A stretch of 6,524 nt of DNA from AC-9 sp051984395 (GTDB lineage Bacteria; Actinomycetota; Acidimicrobiia; Acidimicrobiales; AC-9), in the NCBI GenBank assembly GCA_051984395.1, contig JBPYEZ010000021.1:1-6524 (forward strand). The letters run 5' to 3'. A program made the translations under genes and the position numbers. Positions 1 through 4,560 of the stretch are shown piece by piece (position 1 is the stretch's first letter; each line of letters starts with the position of its first letter). Below the pieces are notes generated by a model. It was not told where the DNA came from. It did not search any database and saw nothing but the letters and a program-made list of their open reading frames with translations.

Positions 1-1073
1 TTGTCCAGGATGGCCCCGTGGATCGACCACGCTCCCTTGAAGGGCGTCCAGTAGATGGCGGCGTTGTTGCTGAAGTAGTTGTACCGCCCGATGCCGTCGG
101 GCGTCCCCCGCTCGTCGGTCGTGGGAAAGCCGAGGAAGTAGGCGCCTCCCAGCGACAGGTACTTGGCCAGGATGGCGCCGCAGACCTGATGGCTGCCGGT
201 GGCCGGTGACGAGAACGTCTCGCAGACCGGCCCGTTGCCCGTCAGGGCGCCGTCGGCGAAATCGATATCGATATTGAGGGTCACGCCCCCGAAGCTCTGG
301 TTGGTACCGCCCTGGTACTGGTGGATGCGCTGGTGGTTGAGGTACGCCCCGGGCACGACGCAGCACGTCTCGACCGAGGCGTTGCCGTTCCAGGCCGCGT
401 ACCAGATGTCGTCGGGGCTGCCCGGGTTGTGAGCAGCCAGGTCGTCGATCGTGGAGCCCTGGCTCCCGTAGACACCGGAGACGAGCCCGAGCCGGTGGAG
501 CTCGTTCGTCCACGCATCCTCGAAGTTGAGCGTGGCGGGCCGGCAATTGGGGTCGGTGCTGGTGTCGTAGGCCTCCATGTCGAAGTAGATCGGGGTCCCG
601 CCGTTCAGGCCGAAGTTGGACGCACGCTGGGCGGCGTCGTCCGCCGCCTGGACTCCCTCGGTGCCCGCGCTGCCGTCCTCGCTGATGGTGGCCAGGCCAC
701 CCTGTTGGACACACGGAGACTGGAGGCCCACGTACAGGGGAGCCAGCCTCCATCCCTGGCCCTGCACCGCGCTCACCCATCCTGCCGAGAGGTTTCCGTC
801 TCCACAGGCCCGGTTCGCACCTCCGATGTAGACCCCGATCCCCCGGTACGGCGACGACAGCCAGCCCTGCATCGTGGAGGAGCTCGGCGCCGAGCAAGTA
901 TCGAACGCCTGGCCCGTGTAGACGGCCGCGGCGCGAGCCGGCTGCGCCGAGAGCCGCGTCATGATCACGAGAGCCATGGCGACCAGGACCGGCAGGCAGA
1001 GGACGGGCAGCAGGTAGACCCACCGTCTCCGGGGCTTCAGGCTCGAGCCCTCCCGCCCAGGGCTGGCGGTCAC
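1..1073 (-). CDS. Secreted DUF1906 (Rv2525c-like glycoside-hydrolase-like) protein with C-terminal LGFP repeats, 3' end cut by window edge
   Basis: Reading from GTG at 1073 gives 357 codons with no stop before the left edge, so the C-terminus is missing. Residues 12-18 are basic (KPRRR) and are followed by a hydrophobic stretch (about 19-38) and an Ala-rich AxA-type cleavage region (about 44-50), so the protein is exported, by Sec or possibly Tat. Residues about 56-280 match the DUF1906/Rv2525c-like fold: FDTCSAP (58-64), GIGVYIGG (78-85), IYFDMEAY (162-169, acidic D165 and E167), SGVYGS (199-204), IWYAAWNG (223-230), HQYQGG (251-256) and NIDIDFADG (267-275). An LGFP repeat follows (ILAKYLSLGG with LGFP at 314-317), and a second begins at about 347 (GAWSIHGAIL). 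LGFP repeats are known in actinobacterial cell-wall proteins and are thought to bind the wall. The substrate is unknown and hydrolase activity is unproven for this family. GTG overlaps the TGA of the upstream lipoprotein gene (GTGA), suggesting translational coupling. Confidence 0.88.
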   Translation of the reverse strand, partial: MTASPGREGSSLKPRRRWVYLLPVLCLPVLVAMALVIMTRLSAQPARAAAVYTGQAFDTCSAPSSSTMQGWLSSPYRGIGVYIGGANRACGDGNLSAGWVSAVQGQGWRLAPLYVGLQSPCVQQGGLATISEDGSAGTEGVQAADDAAQRASNFGLNGGTPIYFDMEAYDTSTDPNCRPATLNFEDAWTNELHRLGLVSGVYGSQGSTIDDLAAHNPGSPDDIWYAAWNGNASVETCCVVPGAYLNHQRIHQYQGGTNQSFGGVTLNIDIDFADGALTGNGPVCETFSSPATGSHQVCGAILAKYLSLGGAYFLGFPTTDERGTPDGIGRYNYFSNNAAIYWTPFKGAWSIHGAILD

Positions 1074-1687
1074 TTGTTCGCCTGGAAGGTCGCGAGTATC
1101 GACTGGTCGAGCGCGGGACTCGAGTTGTACGACAGCGTGACCAGCACGGCCGACTGCTCGAGGGCGACGACGATGTTTCGCGTGGTGGCGCTAGACGGGT
1201 CGATCAGCGCCGGCTGCCCGGCGACCGTCGTGGGCGCAGGACTGAGCACCACTTGCGGGCGCGACTGACTGTCGAGGGGCTCGACGTGCATGGCATCCGT
1301 CTTGCCGAGGGCCGTCGCCGGACAGGCCGGATGCGGACCCGCATGACCGAGGTACACCGCGTGTATGTCCAACTCGACGCAGCGGTTGGGGTCGGTCGTC
1401 AGGTTGTAGACGAGCCAGTCGCCGGGCACGGCGAAGCGCACGGACTGGTAGGTCACCGGTTTCCACCCGGGCGGGACCGGGGCCGTCGATGCGGAGGGTC
1501 CCGCTGTCGTGGCGGTCGCCGGTGCGCTGGTCGTCGTGGTGGTCGGAACCGGCTGTGGTGGCGACGGCGGCGGAACGGCAGAGCTCTGCCCGGCGGCGAC
1601 GTGGGCGACGGACGAGCTGCCACACCCGGCCAGACCGAGCGCGAGGCAGCCACCCGCGACAACAAGCACCGGCTTCGCTACCGCCAT
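1070..1687 (-). CDS. Small lipoprotein with Pro/Thr/Ser-rich linker, function unknown
   Basis: The gene encodes 205 aa. The N-terminus is a classic lipoprotein signal peptide: MAVAKPVLVV, then a hydrophobic core and the lipobox L19-A20-G21-C22, so Cys22 should be lipidated and the protein anchored to the outer face of the membrane. Residues about 35-73 are a low-complexity Pro/Thr/Ser/Ala tether. Residues about 75-205 form a compact domain starting GWKPVTYQSVRFAVPGDW, with two cysteines (C103, C122) that could form a disulfide outside the cell. I do not recognise the family. The open frame extends upstream to a TTG at 1834, but those extra 49 residues are not conserved-looking and would bury the signal peptide, so ATG 1687 is the start. 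Purine-rich GGGGGAAG and AGGA lie just upstream of it. The stop overlaps the start of the DUF1906/LGFP gene, so the pair is an operon and the products may cooperate at the cell wall. Confidence 0.82.
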   Translation of the reverse strand: MAVAKPVLVVAGGCLALGLAGCGSSSVAHVAAGQSSAVPPPSPPQPVPTTTTTSAPATATTAGPSASTAPVPPGWKPVTYQSVRFAVPGDWLVYNLTTDPNRCVELDIHAVYLGHAGPHPACPATALGKTDAMHVEPLDSQSRPQVVLSPAPTTVAGQPALIDPSSATTRNIVVALEQSAVLVTLSYNSSPALDQSILATFQANK

Positions 1688-1712
1688 TCCTGACTTCCCC
1701 CTCGTCGGCGTC

Positions 1713-1747
1713 CGCAACCCGGGCCGTCCAGGCCCACGGGAATTGCG
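1713..1747 (-). promoter_or_regulatory. Strong bulged hairpin in the lipoprotein mRNA leader
   Basis: Nested complementary segments pair as CGCAA (1713-1717) with TTGCG (1743-1747), CCC (1718-1720) with GGG (1738-1740), and GGGCC (1721-1725) with GGCCC (1731-1735). The loop is 5 nt and there are two 2-nt bulges, all on one side. The hairpin ends 25 nt before the start codon at 1687, just ahead of the purine-rich Shine-Dalgarno region. There is no T-tract after it, so it is not a simple intrinsic terminator. It may influence translation or mRNA stability. A second, weaker stem pairs CCCAGC (1800-1805) with GCTGGG (1821-1826) in the same leader. Confidence 0.4.
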
Positions 1748-1886
1748 CTGCCCTACGACCGCCTGCGAGTGGTTGCCAGGTTCCCCAGTCGAATTACAAC
1801 CCAGCAGCCCCCCCGGCCGAGCTGGGCGAAACAACAGCTATGGAGCCGCCTTGCTGAAAAAGCTTCCCCCCCTCCTGATGGAATTC

Positions 1887-1914
1887 AACTTACGGGATCA
1901 GGACTATCTGTCAA
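1887..1914 (-). promoter_or_regulatory. Sigma70-type promoter for the lipoprotein-DUF1906 operon
   Basis: On the minus strand a perfect TTGACA -35 box (1914-1909) is followed after 16 nt by TAAGTT (1892-1887), which fits the TANNNT pattern of actinobacterial housekeeping -10 boxes. Transcription would start near 1880 and read into the lipoprotein gene with a leader of about 190 nt. The area is the most AT-rich part of the intergenic region. No promoter of this quality is visible nearer the gene. Start-site mapping has not been done; this is prediction from sequence. Confidence 0.5.
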
Positions 1915-1928
1915 CCCGTCGACAGATA
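1905..1928. repeat. Perfect 8-bp inverted repeat, candidate operator over the -35 box
   Basis: TATCTGTC (1905-1912) and GACAGATA (1921-1928) are perfect inverted copies separated by 8 nt. The left arm overlaps the predicted minus-strand -35 hexamer (1909-1914). The size (24 bp, dyad) is typical of a dimeric regulator's binding site, and a bound protein would block that promoter. No regulator gene is in the window, so the operator role is inference. Confidence 0.45.
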
Positions 1929-1951
1929 CCTATCGGAGGCCGGGGGAGAAA

Positions 1952-2059
1952 ATGAAGTTCAACACCCTGTCCGGGGGGGATTTCCCCGTATTTCCCTCAC
2001 TCGTTCGGGTTACCCCGCGATGTCGGTCCGGCGGCTTTTCGACAGCGTCCGGTACCTGA
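1952..2059 (+). CDS. Speculative 35-codon small ORF between the divergent operons
   Basis: ATG at 1952 is preceded by a strong Shine-Dalgarno-like run (GGGGGAG, 1942-1948, with GGAGG at 1935-1939 further up) and opens a 35-codon frame (MKFNTLSGGDFPVFPS...) ending TGA at 2059, 37 bp before the cyclophilin start. It has no recognisable domain. Its composition is less G/C-biased than the real genes, and no convincing plus-strand promoter is visible upstream. It could be a leader peptide or chance. Listed only because the ribosome-binding signal is better than that of any other start in the window. Confidence 0.18.
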   Translation: MKFNTLSGGDFPVFPSLVRVTPRCRSGGFSTASGT

Positions 2060-2082
2060 CGAAGGTCGCCAGCTTCCGCGAC

Positions 2083-2088
2083 TACGGT
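2083..2088 (+). promoter_or_regulatory. Predicted -10 box of a near-leaderless cyclophilin transcript
   Basis: TACGGT fits TANNNT and ends 8 nt before the GTG start at 2097, the distance expected when transcription starts at or next to the start codon. No good -35 hexamer is visible at 16-18 nt. The overlapping GGTGA (2086-2090), 6 nt before GTG, could instead act as a weak Shine-Dalgarno on a longer transcript. Confidence 0.4.
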
Positions 2089-2096
2089 GACCGCCG

Positions 2097-2855
2097 GTGC
2101 CGACCGCCAAGCGACAACGCAAGCGTGCCTTTCGTCAGGCTCGCCAGGCTCAGGCCCTGGCAGCTCGCCGGCGGACGCGGCTCCTTCGCCGCGGCGGCCT
2201 CGTGCTGGCGGTCGTCGCCGTGCTGGTGGTGGTCATCTACTTCGTCAACAAGGGAAGCTCGAAGTCCACGGCAGTCTCTACCTCGACGACGACCGCAGCC
2301 GCCAGCACCGCCCAATGCCCGAATCCGAATGGGAGTTCTCCGCGCATGACATCGTTCTCCGCCCCCCCGCCTATGTGCATATCGAGCGGCAAGACCTACT
2401 CGGCGACCGTGGAGACGGACGTCGGTACGTTCAATGTCGCCCTTGACGCCAAAACGGCGCCCAAGACGGTCAACAACTTCGTCTTTCTCGCCAGAGAGCA
2501 CTTCTACGATGGCCTGAACTTCCATCGGGTCATCCCTGGCTTCGTGGTCCAAGGGGGCGACCCTCAGGGCAACGGCACCGGTGGACCGGGCTACAAATTC
2601 CCCGACGAGCTGCCAAAGGCAGGGGCGTACAAGATCGGATCCCTCGCCATGGCCAACTCCGGCCCCAACACCAACGGCAGCCAGTTCTTCATCATCACCG
2701 GGCCCCAGGGCACCCAGCTGCCTCCCAAGTACTCCCTGTTCGGCACCGTCAGCTCCGGCATCGACGTGGTCAAGCAGATCGAGGCCGGCGGCAGCCAGTC
2801 GGGGACGCCGACCACGGTCCACAAGATGACCAAGGTGACGATCACCGAGTCCTGA
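2097..2855 (+). CDS. Membrane-anchored cyclophilin-type peptidyl-prolyl cis-trans isomerase
   Basis: The gene encodes 252 aa and starts at GTG. Cyclophilins catalyse cis-trans isomerisation of peptide bonds before proline and assist folding. The N-terminus is strongly basic (PTAKRQRKR..., 1-33), then one membrane segment (34-50, GLVLAVVAVLVVVIYFV), so the catalytic part faces outside. A Ser/Thr/Ala linker (53-72) and a short stretch bounded by C74 and C94 (possible disulfide) lead to the cyclophilin domain (about 99-252). Hallmarks are NFHRVIPGFVVQGGDP (141-156; R144, F149, Q152 equal to human CypA R55, F60, Q63), MANSGPNTNGSQFFI (185-199; Q196, F198 equal to Q111, F113) and LFGTV (214-218). 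The CypA positions W121 and H126 appear as Q/L (207-208) and Y212, so cyclosporin A binding is expected to be weak. It is transcribed convergently with the S51-like gene and separated from it by a large hairpin. Confidence 0.93.
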   Translation: MPTAKRQRKRAFRQARQAQALAARRRTRLLRRGGLVLAVVAVLVVVIYFVNKGSSKSTAVSTSTTTAAASTAQCPNPNGSSPRMTSFSAPPPMCISSGKTYSATVETDVGTFNVALDAKTAPKTVNNFVFLAREHFYDGLNFHRVIPGFVVQGGDPQGNGTGGPGYKFPDELPKAGAYKIGSLAMANSGPNTNGSQFFIITGPQGTQLPPKYSLFGTVSSGIDVVKQIEAGGSQSGTPTTVHKMTKVTITES

Positions 2856-2877
2856 GCATCTGCGGGGCGCCCAGGGC

Positions 2878-2938
2878 GATCCGGCCCCAGCGCATCCCCC
2901 CCGGTCTTCGAGATCGGGCCGATGCGCTGGACCGGATC
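2878..2938. terminator. Large hairpin between convergent genes, probable bidirectional terminator
   Basis: The left arm (2878-2896, GATCCGGCCCCAGCGCATC) and right arm (2921-2938, GATGCGCTGGACCGGATC) are complementary over 17 bp with a single small interior bulge/mismatch. Inside the loop a second small stem forms (CGGTCT 2902-2907 with AGATCG 2911-2916, one G-U pair, loop TCG). It sits between the stop codons of the cyclophilin (2855) and the convergent S51-like gene (2967). There is no T-run on either side, as is common for GC-rich actinobacterial terminators, so this is a hairpin-only terminator or mRNA 3'-end stabiliser. Confidence 0.6.
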
Positions 2939-2966
2939 ACCTTGTGCGTTCGGCCGGCTCACCGGT

Positions 2967-3629
2967 TCAGCCGGGGAGGACGCTCAGGTCTCGCTCCTGG
3001 TGGTCGACGAAGACGGCGACATCGCCGGCACCGGCGACCCCCCATCGGCCGTCGGTGTCCCTGAGCAGGGCCGTGCGCTCCTCGATGCGGGCCACCGCCA
3101 CCCCTGGAGGCGCCAGCGCCAGCGTGCGGTGCAGCTTCTCGTGCGACCAGCTGGCGGCGTGGGGGATCACCGCCAGCTGCTCCACCAGGCCGAGGCCGAT
3201 GGTGAAGGCCCCGCCCCTCGGGTCCACCATCGGATCGGTGAGGACCATGGCCCCCGCCGAGGAGCCCGCAATGGTCGCTCCGCCGTGCCAGGCGTCGAGC
3301 AACGCGTCCCAGACGAGGGAGTCCTTCAGGACCGACCGGAGGTGCAGTGGGGATCCCCCGCCCAGGTACACGAAGGCGCTGGACCGCACGGCGGCGGCGT
3401 TGGCCTCCTGCTCGGCGTCGGGTCGCCCGAGCACCATCAGTCCCTCGGCCCGGCCTCCGATCGAGGAGAACCAGCGCTGGGCGGTGGCCACGGCGCGGTC
3501 GGGGTGCTCGTAGGCAGCGGCGGTCGGGAGGACGAGCACCTCGCCGCCGGCCTTGGCCAGCAGCTCGGCGTCGAAGTCGCAACCCTCCTGCCACTCGGCG
3601 CCACCGACGAGGGCGATCGTTCCCGCCAC
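2967..3629 (-). CDS. Peptidase S51 (PepE/cyanophycinase-like) family protein
   Basis: From GTG 3629 the protein is 220 aa, the usual size of PepE-type proteins. The fold is that of class I glutamine-amidotransferase-like serine peptidases. The core begins GTIALVGGAEW (3-13). A YLGGGSP turn (about 88-94) and the nucleophile elbow AGSSAGAM (121-128, Ser124) follow. D136 (in PMVDP) and H157 (in VIPHAAS) align with the aspartate and histidine of E. coli PepE (S120, D135, H157 there). The VLPTAAAYEHP segment (33-43) resembles the PepE substrate-side loop. Known members hydrolyse Asp-X dipeptides or cyanophycin; the substrate here is not determined. No signal peptide is visible, so it is cytoplasmic. 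The frame stays open to ATG 3683, only 6 bp from the divergent dehydrogenase start. I prefer GTG 3629 because a -10-like TAGCGT lies 8 nt upstream and the extra 18 residues look non-conserved. Confidence 0.85.
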   Translation of the reverse strand: MAGTIALVGGAEWQEGCDFDAELLAKAGGEVLVLPTAAAYEHPDRAVATAQRWFSSIGGRAEGLMVLGRPDAEQEANAAAVRSSAFVYLGGGSPLHLRSVLKDSLVWDALLDAWHGGATIAGSSAGAMVLTDPMVDPRGGAFTIGLGLVEQLAVIPHAASWSHEKLHRTLALAPPGVAVARIEERTALLRDTDGRWGVAGAGDVAVFVDHQERDLSVLPG

Positions 3630-3637
3630 GGGGGCGC

Positions 3638-3643
3638 ACGCTA
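3638..3643 (-). promoter_or_regulatory. Predicted -10 box of a leaderless S51-like transcript
   Basis: On the minus strand TAGCGT (TANNNT) ends 8 nt before GTG 3629, with no Shine-Dalgarno between. This is the same arrangement as the cyclophilin gene and helps fix the start codon. A plus-strand TACCGT at 3642-3647 overlaps it and could be an alternative dehydrogenase promoter, though less well placed. Confidence 0.42.
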
Positions 3644-3677
3644 CCGTGCCAGATGGAGGCCGGAGGTTACCCGCCAG

Positions 3678-3683
3678 TAGCAT
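3678..3683 (+). promoter_or_regulatory. Predicted -10 box of a leaderless dehydrogenase-mutase transcript
   Basis: TAGCAT (TANNNT) ends 6 nt before ATG 3690. No Shine-Dalgarno lies at a usable distance: GGAGG at 3662-3666 is 23 nt away, and an in-frame TAG at 3678 rules out any earlier start. The geometry is that of a leaderless mRNA beginning at the ATG. The -35 region has no clear consensus. Confidence 0.42.
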
Positions 3684-3689
3684 GCCGGT

Positions 3690-4547
3690 ATGTCGACCAA
3701 GCGAATTGGAATCGTCGGTTCGGGGATCATGGGCTCGGGCATCGCCGAGTGCGCCGCCGTGTCAGGTCACGAGGTGGTGCTGCGATCCCGTCAGCAGGCG
3801 ACGGCGGAGAAGGCCGCGACGAGCCTGGAGAAGTCGCTCTCCAAGGCGGTGTCCAAGGATCGGATGAGCGAGGCGGACCGCGATGCGGCCCTCGCCCTCG
3901 TCACCGCCACCTCCGAGCTGGAGCGCCTGGCCGACTGCGACCTCGTGGTCGAGTCGGTGGTGGAGGACCTGGCGACGAAGAAGCACCTCTTCAGCGAGCT
4001 CGATCGCGTCTGCGGCGACTCCACCGTGCTCGCCACCAACACGTCCACCCTGTCCGTCATCGACCTGGCCATGGAGACGGGACGGCCGGACCGGGTGTGC
4101 GGGATCCACTTTTTCAACCCCGCTCCCTCGATGGCGCTGGTCGAGCTCGTCCGCCCGCTCACCGCCAGCGACGCGACCATGACCACGGCCCGCGGCTTCG
4201 CCGAGGAATGTGGCAAGACGCCGGTCGAGGTCAAGGACGAGGCCGGGTTCGTGGTGAACGCGCTCCTGTTCCCCTACCTCAACAGCGCTGTCAAGCTCTT
4301 CGAGCGAGGAGTGGCGACCAAGGAGGACATCGACGCGGCCATGAAGGGGGGTTGCGGCTTCCCGATGGGGCCGTTCGCGCTCCTCGACCTGGTCGGGCTG
4401 GATACCAGCCTGGCCATCCTCGACGCTCTCTACGCCGAGCACCGGGAGCCGAGCCAGGCCGCCGCGCCGCTTCTGCGCCGAATGGTCACCGCCGAGCAGC
4501 TGGGACGAAAGTCGGGCCGGGGCTTCTACGACTACCGCCGGTCCTGA
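3690..4547 (+). CDS. hbd: 3-hydroxybutyryl-CoA dehydrogenase (3-hydroxyacyl-CoA dehydrogenase family)
   Basis: The protein is a full-length 285 aa and interconverts acetoacetyl-CoA and 3-hydroxybutyryl-CoA with a nicotinamide cofactor. An N-terminal Rossmann domain opens with GIVGSGIMGSGIAE (G10, G12, G15). Family catalytic residues are present at the usual positions: S119 (TNTST), H140 (GIHFFNP), E152 (LVELV) and N190 (VVNALLFPYLN). The C-terminal dimerisation domain (about 186-285) contains GCGFPMGPFALLDLVGLD (221-238) and ends LGRKSGRGFYDYRRS. After strand beta-2 the sequence is VVLRSRQQ (29-36). The usual acidic residue that binds the adenosine ribose of NAD is absent and two arginines (32, 34) are present, so NADP(H) use is possible. 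The gene is divergent from the S51-like gene and lies 13 bp upstream of ecm, so they are likely co-transcribed. Mycobacterial FadB2-type proteins are close relatives. Confidence 0.93.
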   Translation: MSTKRIGIVGSGIMGSGIAECAAVSGHEVVLRSRQQATAEKAATSLEKSLSKAVSKDRMSEADRDAALALVTATSELERLADCDLVVESVVEDLATKKHLFSELDRVCGDSTVLATNTSTLSVIDLAMETGRPDRVCGIHFFNPAPSMALVELVRPLTASDATMTTARGFAEECGKTPVEVKDEAGFVVNALLFPYLNSAVKLFERGVATKEDIDAAMKGGCGFPMGPFALLDLVGLDTSLAILDALYAEHREPSQAAAPLLRRMVTAEQLGRKSGRGFYDYRRS

Positions 4548-4551
4548 GGGG
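4546..4551 (+). promoter_or_regulatory. Shine-Dalgarno deciding the mutase start
   Basis: GAGGGG starts inside the dehydrogenase TGA and ends 9 nt before ATG 4561. Three in-frame starts exist: GTG 4555, ATG 4561 and ATG 4570. GTG 4555 is too close to this site, and ATG 4570 has only a GGGGG run 2 nt away, so ATG 4561 is the best supported. ATG 4570 remains possible and would shorten the protein by three residues. Confidence 0.5.
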
Positions 4552-4560
4552 CGCGTGACA

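Larger units (their letters stand above)
1688..2096. other. Divergent intergenic region between the lipoprotein operon and the cyclophilin gene
   Basis: This 409-bp stretch contains no confident gene. It holds the minus-strand promoter and its overlapping dyad, the lipoprotein leader with its hairpins, the speculative small ORF, and the -10 box before the cyclophilin, all listed separately. Stretches of C (such as 1865-1872) and G (1974-1979) runs are scattered through it. I see nothing else in it that I can name. Confidence 0.7.

Noticed and set aside
261..272. Perfect 12-bp palindrome ATCGATATCGAT
   Set aside because: It encodes the conserved N-I-D-I-D motif of the DUF1906 domain in the middle of the gene, so the palindrome is explained by codons for alternating Ile/Asp.
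321..1268. Long plus-strand open frame opposite the DUF1906 and lipoprotein genes
   Set aside because: It is antisense to two recognisable genes, and its Arg/Gly/Val-rich translation has no domain. It results from high GC in the third codon positions of the real genes.
1688..1834. Extended N-terminus of the lipoprotein gene starting at TTG 1834
   Set aside because: The added 49 residues are low-information and would place the signal peptide and lipobox internally. ATG 1687 gives a textbook lipoprotein start.
1688..1880. c-di-AMP (ydaO-type) or cobalamin riboswitch in the lipoprotein leader
   Set aside because: Only a GGGGAACC-like fragment resembles the ydaO consensus, and the conserved 3' ACCCGACAGCTAAC-like part is absent. 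The cobalamin box is also absent. Kept only as an unnamed structured leader.
2922..3680. Plus-strand open frame opposite the S51-like gene
   Set aside because: It overlaps the hairpin and is antisense to a gene with a clear catalytic motif; its translation shows no domain.
4555..4557. GTG as start of ecm
   Set aside because: It is in frame, but only 3 nt from the Shine-Dalgarno GAGGGG. ATG 4561 has better spacing.
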